From NCBI GenBank assembly GCA_026984555.1, contig JALSRY010000318.1, positions 1-14,208 of the forward strand: 14,208 nt of DNA. The letters are read 5' to 3'. The DNA comes from Phycisphaerae bacterium. Its GTDB lineage: Bacteria; Planctomycetota; Phycisphaerae; UBA1845; Fen-1342. Made by a program: the position numbers and the translations under genes. The notes below the pieces were generated by a model. That model did not search any database. It saw nothing but the letters and a program-made list of their open reading frames with translations, and had not been told where the DNA came from. The first letter of the stretch is position 1, and the number at the start of each line of letters is the position of its first letter. This document shows positions 8,158-14,208 of this stretch, in pieces.

Positions 8158-9117
8158 TCAAGCGGGCCGGCGCGCGGTGTGAAGCTGGGACACGACGACC
8201 CCGCCGAGCATGAGCGCGCCCCCGAATACCTGCCGCCCCGTCAGCGTTTCGGCCAGGAACAGCCCGCCAAAAACTGCGGCGAACACCGCTTCGAGACTCA
8301 ACAGGATCGCGGCGTGCGCTGCTGGGGCATGCTGCTGGGCGACGACCTGGAGCGTATAGCCCGCGCCCACCGCGACGACGCCACTGTAGAGAATCGCGCC
8401 GCGGGCAGCCCACACGTCCGCCGCCGTTGGCCGCTCGAAGACCAGTCCCGTCACGGTCGCCAGCGCCGCCGCGGTCAGGAACTGTATCGCCGCCAGCCGG
8501 ATCGGGTCGGTACGCGGCGAGAAACGTCCCACGAGCACCACATGCACGGCCCAGACTACCGCGCACGCGAGCACAAACGCGTTGCCGATTTCCATCGCCA
8601 GCGATGCGGTCACGCTCAGCAGATACAGTCCGGCGATGGCCAGCGCGGCGCCGAGCCAGATGAGCCATCCCGCCCGCTGCCCCAGCGCCAAACCGATCAG
8701 TGGCACGAAGATGACGTACAGGCCGGTGATGAACCCCGCCTGGCCGGCGGTCGTAGAAACCAACCCGATCTGTTGGAGCGCCGCGCCGGCGAACAGTACC
8801 AGCCCCAGCACGATTCCACCGCGCCACACCGCACCGCCGGCAAACACGCCACGTCGCCACCGTGAAAACACTGTCTCGGCCGGGAAACCCTGCCCGCACA
8901 CGTCGTCGGGCACGGGCGTTGCGCGCGCGGCGGAGACGTTTCGCGTTCGGCGAAGCACGATCGGCAGGAGCACCAGCGTTCCGACGGCGAAACGGGCAGC
9001 GGTGAACGTGAGCGGTCCGACGTGGTCCATCCCCAAACGCTGGGCGACAAAGCCGCTCCCCCAGACGACCGCCACGAGCAGCAACAGAACATCGGCCAGC
9101 AGTGCCGCCGCCGTCAT
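8158..9117 (-). CDS. EamA/DMT-family transporter
   Basis: This is an inner-membrane transporter of 319 residues in the drug/metabolite transporter superfamily, whose members move amino acids, nucleobases or other small metabolites. It shows the usual two EamA halves with about ten hydrophobic helices. The first half starts with VVWGSGFVAQRLGMDHVGPL, close to the WGS-F motif of these proteins, and the second half ends with PAAHAAILLSLEAVFAAVFG, the typical signature before the last helices. An unusually long polar loop (about residues 56-100, Arg-rich) lies between TM2 and TM3. The length is slightly above the usual 290-300 because of that loop. No good ribosome binding site is visible before the ATG; the start 45 bases after the WD40 stop suggests translation within the same transcript. 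The substrate cannot be read from the sequence. Confidence 0.92.
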   Translation of the reverse strand: MTAAALLADVLLLLVAVVWGSGFVAQRLGMDHVGPLTFTAARFAVGTLVLLPIVLRRTRNVSAARATPVPDDVCGQGFPAETVFSRWRRGVFAGGAVWRGGIVLGLVLFAGAALQQIGLVSTTAGQAGFITGLYVIFVPLIGLALGQRAGWLIWLGAALAIAGLYLLSVTASLAMEIGNAFVLACAVVWAVHVVLVGRFSPRTDPIRLAAIQFLTAAALATVTGLVFERPTAADVWAARGAILYSGVVAVGAGYTLQVVAQQHAPAAHAAILLSLEAVFAAVFGGLFLAETLTGRQVFGGALMLGGVVVSQLHTARRPA

Positions 9118-9127
9118 CGGTCGGCGG

Positions 9128-9140
9128 GCCCGCGACGGGC
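9128..9140. repeat. Short hairpin in the WD40-EamA gap
   Basis: GCCCG (9128-9132) and CGGGC (9136-9140) pair around a 3-base loop in the 45-base gap between the WD40 stop and the EamA start. It overlaps a 10-base palindrome GCGGGCCCGC at 9124-9133. It may weakly separate translation or stability of the two cistrons; it could equally be chance at this GC content. Confidence 0.25.
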
Positions 9141-9162
9141 GGGGGGCAGGCGCGACGGCGGG

Positions 9163-10248
9163 TTAATCCTTCCAGTCTTCGTCATCTTGCTCGGGCTGGC
9201 TTTCGTCCTCGTCTGCGGGCTCGACGATCTTCCACAAGGCGATGGTCGTGTCGCGCGAACCGCTGGCCAGCGTCTTGCCGTCGGGGGCGAACGCCAGGCA
9301 CAACACGCGATCGAGGTGTCCCCATAGCCGCCAGCGCAGCTTGCCCGACTTGGGTTGCCACAGTTTGATCGTGTGGTTCGCGCCACCGCTGGCGATCGTG
9401 CGCCCGGTCGGGCTGAACGCGACCGCGAGCACGCCGTCTTGTTCCGCTTTGATCTCGAGGGTGCGTTTGCCCGTGCGAACGTTCCAGACGTGGACCGTGT
9501 CGTCGGTCGCGCCGCTGAGCAGCAACTTGCCGTTGGGAGAGAACGCGATCGAGCGGATGACTTTCTTGTGTGCCTTGATCGTGTGCAGGAGTTTCTTGCG
9601 GGCGATGTCCCAGATGTAGATCCGCCGGGGGCCGGAAGCCGCCAGCCGCTTGCCGTCGGGACTGACGGCCATGTTGGTGACCGCGAGGCGCTTTTCGGAA
9701 AGCTCGAACGCCTTTTTGCGCGTTTTGAGATCGAGAAAGACGATTGTTTCGGCCCACCGGTCGGGGTCTTGGACACTATAGATGAGGTACTTGCCGTCGG
9801 GGGTGAACGCGAGGCTGCGCACATGTTGCCGGCCGTGCAGCAGCTCGGCCGTCGGCTCGCCCGTTTGCTTGTTCCACAAGCGAACGACGGTGTCGAGCGT
9901 GGGCTCGACCGCGGACTCCGCAATGGTCTTGCCGTCGGGGCTCAACGCGATGCAGTCGATACGCCGGCTGTGAGGACCGGTCATCAGGTTCGCGTCGACC
10001 GCCCGCTCGCGGGGGAAGATCTGCCGTACCAACTCACCACGCGCGACGTCCCACACGTATATCCGCCCATCCGCGCCCGAGCTGACCAGGCTCTTTCCGT
10101 CCGCGGAAAAAATAATCTGCTCGACCGCGCCGCGCTGGCCGCGGAAATCGCGGAACGGCCGGCGATCGGGGTTGTCCTGGTTCTCATCGACTGCCCAACC
10201 CGATGTTGACAGCGTGAACACCAAGAGCGTCATCCACAGGTATTTCAT
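9163..10248 (-). CDS. Secreted seven-blade WD40 beta-propeller protein
   Basis: This is a predicted exported protein of 361 residues. Residues 1-19 form a signal peptide (MKYLWMTLLVFTLSTSGWA), likely cut after Ala19. Seven WD40-type units follow from about residue 37 to 341, most with the core pattern of hydrophobic-A/S-F/L-S/T-PDGK, then a G-S-D-like turn, then a W or F near the end of the strand (IYVWD, VRLWN, IYIWD, VHVWN, IKLWQ, IALWK). Seven units make one closed propeller, a protein-protein interaction platform. The tail (about 342-361) is strongly acidic (Asp/Glu). The frame is open upstream as far as 10662, but I chose the ATG at 10248. It gives a signal peptide and has GGGAG (complement of 10256-10260) 7 bases upstream; the upstream stretch has no recognisable protein character. 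It is the first gene of a likely run with the EamA and lipoprotein genes. Its partner is unknown. Confidence 0.9.
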   Translation of the reverse strand: MKYLWMTLLVFTLSTSGWAVDENQDNPDRRPFRDFRGQRGAVEQIIFSADGKSLVSSGADGRIYVWDVARGELVRQIFPRERAVDANLMTGPHSRRIDCIALSPDGKTIAESAVEPTLDTVVRLWNKQTGEPTAELLHGRQHVRSLAFTPDGKYLIYSVQDPDRWAETIVFLDLKTRKKAFELSEKRLAVTNMAVSPDGKRLAASGPRRIYIWDIARKKLLHTIKAHKKVIRSIAFSPNGKLLLSGATDDTVHVWNVRTGKRTLEIKAEQDGVLAVAFSPTGRTIASGGANHTIKLWQPKSGKLRWRLWGHLDRVLCLAFAPDGKTLASGSRDTTIALWKIVEPADEDESQPEQDDEDWKD

Positions 10249-10454
10249 GCACAGACTCCCACGGTTGGACGGGCGGCTCGTGGCGCTGACCGCGACCGGC
10301 CCGCACGCATAGGAGTCTATGGCACCAACCCGCTCGTGCCAAGCAAAAGCCACCAACCGCCAGCTACACGCCGCCAGAAAGACGCCATCACGACACGCGC
10401 ATGGATGCCTGCGTCGATCCACCTTCAGGCTGGCCGCAAAGCCGTAAGTGCGGT

Positions 10455-10460
10455 TATGAT
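10455..10460 (+). promoter_or_regulatory. Possible -10 element for the zinc-ribbon gene
   Basis: TATGAT lies 70 bases before the ATG at 10531, in the 282-base divergent gap between the WD40 and zinc-ribbon genes. It matches five of six bases of the sigma-70 -10 consensus, but the best -35 candidate (TGGCCG at 10431, spacing 18) is poor. The rest of this gap shows nothing else I can support, apart from the ribosome binding sites of the two genes. Confidence 0.3.
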
Positions 10461-10530
10461 TCCACTTCGGCGGACACGCGACCCGCCTTGCAGATCGCGT
10501 TCCCGGTTTCGCAAGGAGCGAGCAAACCCC

Positions 10531-11190
10531 ATGGCGATCCAGTTTCGTTGCCCCGGTTGCGAGCAGCCGATCGAAGTGGATGACGAGTTCGCAGGTCAGA
10601 CAGCGGCCTGCCCGTACTGTCGGCGAGTGGTTCACGTGCCCACCGAATCGACGCTCGACCAACCCGTCGGCGGCCCCGCCCGCCCCAGTGACGGCCCACC
10701 CGCTCCCGAAACGAAGCAGCCGGGAGGTTTCGCGCCGCCACCATTACCACCGCAGGGACCATACGAGCAGGGATTGCACGTCGGCCCGGCCGAACCCTCG
10801 CGCCAGGAGCGGGCCGCTCGGACCTATGGAAACTACGCCCTGCTGTGCACCATCCTCATGGCGTTGATGTTCGGCACGATGGCCGGCTACAGCGCAGTAC
10901 GCATGGCCCGCGAAGTGATGAAACACCCCGGTTCCCAGCCCTCGTCCCAACGCATCGCGGAAATACAACGGGAGATCGGCTCCAGCCCGTGGATCATGGC
11001 GGCAAACATCGGCATGGTCTTTTTTTCACTCGCGGGCCTCGCGCTCGCCATCGTCAGCCTCACCCAGAGCCGCCAAAACAATTGGCGGGCGATTGTCAGC
11101 CTCGTTTTCTGCGGCCTTGCGGCGTTGTGCATATGCGCGGGGACTATCATGACCGCCATGAGCGGACTCGGAGCGGCGGTCGGGGGTTGA
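10531..11190 (+). CDS. Small membrane protein with N-terminal zinc ribbon
   Basis: This protein has 219 residues. The first 35 form a zinc ribbon with CPGC (Cys7, Cys10) and CPYC (Cys27, Cys30) around a VDDEFAGQTAACP segment. This type of ribbon is common at the start of planctomycete proteins. A Pro/Gly-rich, probably disordered linker spans about 40-98. Three hydrophobic helices follow at about 101-121, 155-177 and 186-208, so the ribbon is probably cytoplasmic with the C-terminal half in the inner membrane; the last two helices resemble DUF4190-like proteins. AAGGAG (10513-10518) lies 12 bases before the ATG, a little far but clear. The frame is open further upstream to 10336, but that part has no protein character and would cover the promoter region. 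The molecular function is unknown. Confidence 0.85.
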   Translation: MAIQFRCPGCEQPIEVDDEFAGQTAACPYCRRVVHVPTESTLDQPVGGPARPSDGPPAPETKQPGGFAPPPLPPQGPYEQGLHVGPAEPSRQERAARTYGNYALLCTILMALMFGTMAGYSAVRMAREVMKHPGSQPSSQRIAEIQREIGSSPWIMAANIGMVFFSLAGLALAIVSLTQSRQNNWRAIVSLVFCGLAALCICAGTIMTAMSGLGAAVGG

Positions 11191-11211
11191 CCCGCAGGCG
11201 ACGTCGCGATC

Positions 11212-11242
11212 GTCGGCGTACCGACAGGTTCCCGTCCCTGTC
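11212..11242. terminator. Two overlapping hairpins between convergent genes
   Basis: GTCGG/CCGAC (11212-11216 with 11221-11225, 4-base loop) and GACAGG/CCTGTC (11223-11228 with 11237-11242, 8-base loop) share three bases, so only one can form fully. They lie 21 bases after the zinc-ribbon stop and about 108 bases from the 3' end of the convergent HAF/dockerin gene. No T tract follows on the plus strand. A terminator role for the zinc-ribbon gene is plausible but weak. Confidence 0.35.
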
Positions 11243-11349
11243 ATGCCCCAAACGAAGCACCCGCCGCGCCAGCCGGTCGAACCAGACCGACCCGCGCGAC
11301 GGGCCATGCCACGACAAGTACAATCCCTCCCGCACGATTTTGTCTGCTG

Positions 11350-12720
11350 CTACATACCAGTCCCGTAAACACTCAGCAGTGCCGCAAGGTCGTCCAGATC
11401 CACGTTTCCGTCAGCGTCGATGTCGCCTTGGGCATAGGTGGCACCTTCGGTTGTTCCGTAACCGGCCAGCAATTGGGCCAAGTCTCCCAAATCCACATCG
11501 CCATCGGCATCGAGATCGCCGGGCGTGATCGGCGTAAGTAGGACGGCGTACTGAGACCACGGGAGGGTTCGCAACATCCCAACACACAGAATCTGCCCCG
11601 CCTCGTTGATCCCTACCACATCGACAATACTCCACGGATGCGCAACTGCCAGAAGATCGTTGAGATCGTGAACGCCTGTAGCGGGATCGAAAAGATACCC
11701 GAAGGTCTCGTAGGTATGGTCATCCAACTGGACCAGCAGCGTCTCACCGGCTTGATTGGCCACGGGGGGCGGCATGGCCCAACCCGAACCCAGATTCAGC
11801 CCCATATCCACCATTCCTTCTGCCCCCGTGTAATAGAACGCCCGGTTTGCGGCGCCATCATTGGACACCCACCAACCGATGATCAGGTCCGAATCACCGG
11901 CGATCCAGGTAGCATGACAGCTTTGAGCATCTGGCGGGCTAGGCAACAACGTCATGGTGTCAGTCGATGTGTCGTAGCGAAAGGCACGCATCGTACCGCT
12001 GGCGTCCTTGGATTCGCCGACCACGACACCCTGGTCGTTGATGTAGTAGGCGCTACTCCAGTCACCCCCACCCGTGCCAAGGTCGTACATCACGCCGTCT
12101 TCCCACAAGAAAGCGTGTACGTCCCAGTCATCGGTCCACGAATCGCCGACGATCTGACGGTTTTCGTTGATATCGCGAGCGTGACTTTCGTACGTCCCGA
12201 GCGTGCCCAAGTCGATGAGGCCGTCGGCGGTGGTATAAAGGAAGGCATGGTATTGGCCGGTAGGGGTTTTCCATTCGCCGACCACATCGCCGGCCTCGTT
12301 GATGTCCAAAACTCTGCCATAGGTACCGCCCAACGAGCCGATGTCAACCATGCCTTGCTCGGGGGTGTAGTAAAAGAGCGTGTATGTTCCATTTTGGCGT
12401 CGCATGACACCTGCGATGACGCCGTGGTCGTTGATAACCTGGCCCTCGCTCGACCTGGTTCCGGGGATTGTTTCGATGGACATGATCGTGCCGTCGGAAT
12501 ACCCTAAGTATGCGTGCTGGCTGGTATTTACGGCGCCGCCGCCGGATTTGCCGGTGGTGTATCCGGCGTTGTTGAGGTCGCTGGGGGTGGTGACGCCGTC
12601 GAGCAGGATATCGAACTCGATGGCGTGGTAGCGGGGTGGGATTCCGCCGGCCGCGGCGGCGAGCGTCGTCGTCGCGGCGGCGGTCAAGATCGCGGTGCAG
12701 GTTTGTTTCCAGGTGTTCAT
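11350..12720 (-). CDS. Secreted HAF-repeat protein with C-terminal dockerin-like domain
   Basis: This is a predicted exported protein of 456 residues. An N-terminal signal peptide (1-24, ending in LAAAA) is followed by about six or seven tandem units at roughly 65-395. Each has the pattern of the extracellular HAF repeat family: an H/R-A-F-L/Y strand, then D-L/I-G-(S/T)LG, then I-N-x-x-G-x-V-x-G (for example VHAFLWEDG, YDLGTGGG, YYINDQGVVVGES). The C-terminus (about 400-455) holds two calcium-loop motifs, DLDADGDVDLGDLAQLL and DIDADGNVDLDDLAALL, each followed by a YG turn: a type I dockerin-like pair often seen at the end of secreted planctomycete proteins. No PEP-CTERM sorting tail is present. 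AAGGA (complement of 12727-12731) 6 bases before the ATG supports the start. Its role is unknown; cell-surface or matrix binding is inference. It lies 241 bases downstream of the sigma-54 activator on the same strand. Confidence 0.9.
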   Translation of the reverse strand: MNTWKQTCTAILTAAATTTLAAAAGGIPPRYHAIEFDILLDGVTTPSDLNNAGYTTGKSGGGAVNTSQHAYLGYSDGTIMSIETIPGTRSSEGQVINDHGVIAGVMRRQNGTYTLFYYTPEQGMVDIGSLGGTYGRVLDINEAGDVVGEWKTPTGQYHAFLYTTADGLIDLGTLGTYESHARDINENRQIVGDSWTDDWDVHAFLWEDGVMYDLGTGGGDWSSAYYINDQGVVVGESKDASGTMRAFRYDTSTDTMTLLPSPPDAQSCHATWIAGDSDLIIGWWVSNDGAANRAFYYTGAEGMVDMGLNLGSGWAMPPPVANQAGETLLVQLDDHTYETFGYLFDPATGVHDLNDLLAVAHPWSIVDVVGINEAGQILCVGMLRTLPWSQYAVLLTPITPGDLDADGDVDLGDLAQLLAGYGTTEGATYAQGDIDADGNVDLDDLAALLSVYGTGM

Positions 12721-12804
12721 GTTGATTCCTTTCTGTCACGTTTGGTCGTGATCGGGTTCGCGTTCGGGCGCTGCTCACGCGTGGGCACGTCGCGGTAGAG
12801 TGGT

Positions 12805-12822
12805 GTCACGCGGTGTGCCAAC
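12805..12822 (-). promoter_or_regulatory. Sigma-54-like -24 element with imperfect -12, upstream of the HAF/dockerin gene
   Basis: Read on the minus strand, TTGGCAC (complement of 12816-12822) matches the -24 box of sigma-54 promoters. At the right distance the -12 position reads GTGA (complement of 12805-12808) instead of TTGC, so the near-invariant GC is GA. A transcript from here would start about 73 bases before the ATG at 12720. The neighbouring upstream gene encodes a sigma-54 activator, which makes the half site worth noting, but the broken -12 box keeps this weak. Confidence 0.22.
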
Positions 12823-12847
12823 CGGGCGTGTCGGGCGCACATTTTTT
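12813..12847 (+). terminator. Terminator-like stem and T run on the plus strand
   Basis: GTGTGCC (12814-12820) can pair with GGCGCAC (12834-12840), with one G-T wobble, around a loop of about 13 bases, and a run of six T follows at 12842-12847. This has the form of an intrinsic terminator reading rightward, yet no plus-strand gene lies upstream in this region. It may end an antisense transcript from the 5' end of the HAF gene, or be chance: on the minus strand it is an A-rich stretch upstream of the HAF gene. Confidence 0.3.
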
Positions 12848-12917
12848 AAGTGATTGTTGCATATGGTGTTATGTTGTTATTGCAGCGATCATGTGGATGG
12901 GTTGGGGGCGGGGGCCC

Positions 12918-12970
12918 GCGAAATATCGTGGGGCCACGAAATATGGCGGCGTAGCCGTGAATTATCGTGG
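12918..12970. repeat. Three degenerate copies of an AT-containing 13-14-base motif
   Basis: GCGAAATATCGTGG (12918-12931), ACGAAATATGGCGG (12936-12949) and GTGAATTATCGTGG (12957-12970) are related copies at spacings of 18 and 21 bases. The third copy covers the stop codon of the sigma-54 activator gene (12962-12964). Between copies one and two, TCGTGG and CCACGA (12926-12939) form a tight palindrome. The surroundings are much richer in G and C, so the AAATAT cores stand out. They could be binding sites, a 3'-end structure of the activator mRNA, or remains of a small palindromic repeat element. Confidence 0.5.
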
Positions 12971-14208
12971 GTGGTAGCGGGCCCGCGCGAGGCCGAGCCG
13001 TTTCATCCGGGAGCGGAGGGTCGAGGGGTGGAGTCCGAGGATGCGCGCGGCGCCGCGGGGGCCTTCGACGACCCAGTGGGTGGCGGAGAGAACGCGTTCG
13101 ATGTAGCGCGCCTCGATTTCGTGGAGGGGTCGGAGGATATCGCCGTCGATGTCGGGTTCGTGTCGCGGGGTGTTCGACGGGGTTTTTTCGGCGGAGGGGA
13201 TGGTAAGTATCGGTGGGTCGCACAGGATCATGGCGCGCTCGATGACGTGTCGCAGCTCGCGGATGTTGCCGGGCCAGGGGCGGTGCATGAGGCATTCGAG
13301 GGAGTCGGGGTCGATCGCCTCGAAATGTTTGCCCATGCGCCGGCCGAAGTAGCCCATGAATTCTTCGACGAGCAAGGGGATGTCGTCCGTTCGTTGCTGT
13401 AGGGTCGGGACGTGGATAGGGAAGACGCTGAGGCGGTAGTACAAGTCTCGGCGGAAGGTGCGGGCGGTGACGGCGGCAAGGAGGTCGCGGTTTGTGGCGG
13501 CGACGATTCGGGCGTTGCTTCGGCGTGTCTTGCTGCCGCCGACGCGTTCGAATTCGCCATCCTGGAGGACGCGGAGCAGCTTGGCCTGGACGGCGAGCGG
13601 GAGTTCGCCGACCTCATCGAGGAAGAGGGTACTGTCGTTCGCGAGCTCGAAGCGGCCGATGCGTTGGGCGACGGCCGAGGTGAACGCACCGCGTTCGTGG
13701 CCGAAGAGTTCGCTTTCGACCATCGCTTCGGGGATCGCGGCGCAGTTGACTTTTACCATGGGCTTGTCGGCGCGTGATCCGGCCTCGTGGATGGCGCGGG
13801 CGACGAGTTCCTTACCCACGCCGGTTTCTCCGGTGATCAAGACGGTGGTGTCGGTCCGGGCGACGCGGGCGATGGCCTGGCGAACTTTCTGGAGTGCCGC
13901 GCTGCGCCCGATGATCTGGCCGTGTACCTGTTCGGTTCGGATCTCCTCGCGCAGGTAGATGTTTTGCTGGGCAAGCTTTTCGGACGCCTCCTGGAGTCGG
14001 CGGAACTGTCGGGTGTTCTCGATGGCGAGCCCGACCTGGAGCGCGATCGTCTCGTAGAGCCACACGTCGATGCGCAAGGGGGGGTGGGGATCGGTCGCGC
14101 CGACGAGCAGGGCCCCGATGACCCGTCCGTGGGCGATCATCGGGGTCAAGACGTACCGCCGGACGCCGGCATCGCGCAGGCGATCATCGAGGGGTAGTCG
14201 TGTGGTCT
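12962..14208 (-). CDS. Sigma-54-dependent transcriptional activator (GAF-AAA+-Fis), 5' end outside window
   Basis: This is a bacterial enhancer-binding protein that would use ATP to open sigma-54 RNA polymerase promoters. The frame is open to the right window edge, so the N-terminus is missing; 414 codons are visible. The first part is the end of a GAF-type sensor domain (VIGALLVGA, then a helix with LQVGLAIENTRQF), as in FhlA/NorR-like activators, and a coiled linker follows. The AAA+ domain has Walker A GETGVGKE, the sigma-54 contact loop as GAFTSA (13673-13690) instead of the usual GAFTGA, Walker B TLFLDEVGELP, and the sensor II region WPGNIREL. The C-terminus is a Fis-type helix-turn-helix (RGAARILGLHPSTLRSRMKRLGL) for DNA binding. 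The stop codon overlaps the AT-containing repeats. The signal sensed and target promoters are unknown; the downstream HAF/dockerin gene is a possible target. Confidence 0.95.
   Translation of the reverse strand, partial: TTRLPLDDRLRDAGVRRYVLTPMIAHGRVIGALLVGATDPHPPLRIDVWLYETIALQVGLAIENTRQFRRLQEASEKLAQQNIYLREEIRTEQVHGQIIGRSAALQKVRQAIARVARTDTTVLITGETGVGKELVARAIHEAGSRADKPMVKVNCAAIPEAMVESELFGHERGAFTSAVAQRIGRFELANDSTLFLDEVGELPLAVQAKLLRVLQDGEFERVGGSKTRRSNARIVAATNRDLLAAVTARTFRRDLYYRLSVFPIHVPTLQQRTDDIPLLVEEFMGYFGRRMGKHFEAIDPDSLECLMHRPWPGNIRELRHVIERAMILCDPPILTIPSAEKTPSNTPRHEPDIDGDILRPLHEIEARYIERVLSATHWVVEGPRGAARILGLHPSTLRSRMKRLGLARARYHPR

Noticed and set aside
7132..8865. 577-residue open frame on the plus strand
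   Set aside because: It runs antisense through the lipoprotein and EamA genes and the gap between them, and its translation is Arg/His/Pro-rich without domains.
9124..9133. GCGGGCCCGC palindrome recurring in part near 12912 and 12979
   Set aside because: Short all-GC palindromes are expected by chance at this base composition; three partial copies do not make a case for a repeat family.
10336..10530. Upstream extension of the zinc-ribbon reading frame
   Set aside because: The zinc ribbon begins right after the ATG at 10531, which has AAGGAG upstream; the extension has no protein character.
10249..10662. Upstream extension of the WD40 reading frame (start at 10662)
   Set aside because: The extension would bury the signal peptide and overlap the divergent gene; the ATG at 10248 has a ribosome binding site and an N-terminal export signal.
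1..14208. A defence island, mobile element, CRISPR array or biosynthetic cluster
   Set aside because: No integrase, transposase, nuclease, toxin-antitoxin pair, regular direct repeats or biosynthetic enzymes were seen; the genes look like ordinary chromosomal ones.

Overview
The window looks like an ordinary chromosomal stretch from a high-GC planctomycete, most likely of the Phycisphaerae type. The basis is inference from gene content: a secreted HAF-repeat protein ending in a two-motif dockerin-like domain, a short membrane protein with an N-terminal CPxC/CPYC zinc ribbon, a secreted seven-blade WD40 protein, and an RND pump subunit with an unusual extended second periplasmic region. I saw no rRNA or tRNA gene, CRISPR array, transposase, integrase or phage gene.

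Layout. Bases 2-2497 (+) hold the C-terminal part of an RND efflux permease cut by the left window edge. A 389-base gap with two inverted repeats leads to a chemoreceptor at 2887-5199 (+), which joins a periplasmic Cache sensor, a methyl-accepting signalling domain and a C-terminal PilZ (c-di-GMP-binding) domain. A very strong hairpin at 5236-5284 separates it from a YihY/BrkB-family membrane protein with a C-terminal winged-helix-like tail (5340-6734, +). Transcription then converges on a minus-strand block: reading leftward, a WD40 protein (10248-9163), an EamA-type transporter (9117-8158) and a predicted lipoprotein (8031-6820). These could form one operon, because the gaps are 45 and 126 bases. 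Divergent from the WD40 gene is a small zinc-ribbon membrane protein (10531-11190, +). It converges on the HAF-repeat/dockerin protein (12720-11350, -). The right end carries a sigma-54-dependent transcriptional activator with GAF, AAA+ and Fis-type helix-turn-helix regions (14208-12962, -), cut by the right window edge.

How the genes fit together. There is no clear multi-gene system. Most products act in or beyond the inner membrane (efflux, signalling, transport, lipoprotein, secreted repeat proteins). The best functional link visible in a single gene is the chemoreceptor-PilZ fusion, which would tie chemotaxis-type signalling to c-di-GMP. A second possible link is between the sigma-54 activator and the HAF/dockerin gene just downstream, where a -24-like half site is visible, but this is weak. 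Most other long open frames in the window are GC-driven shadows of these genes.
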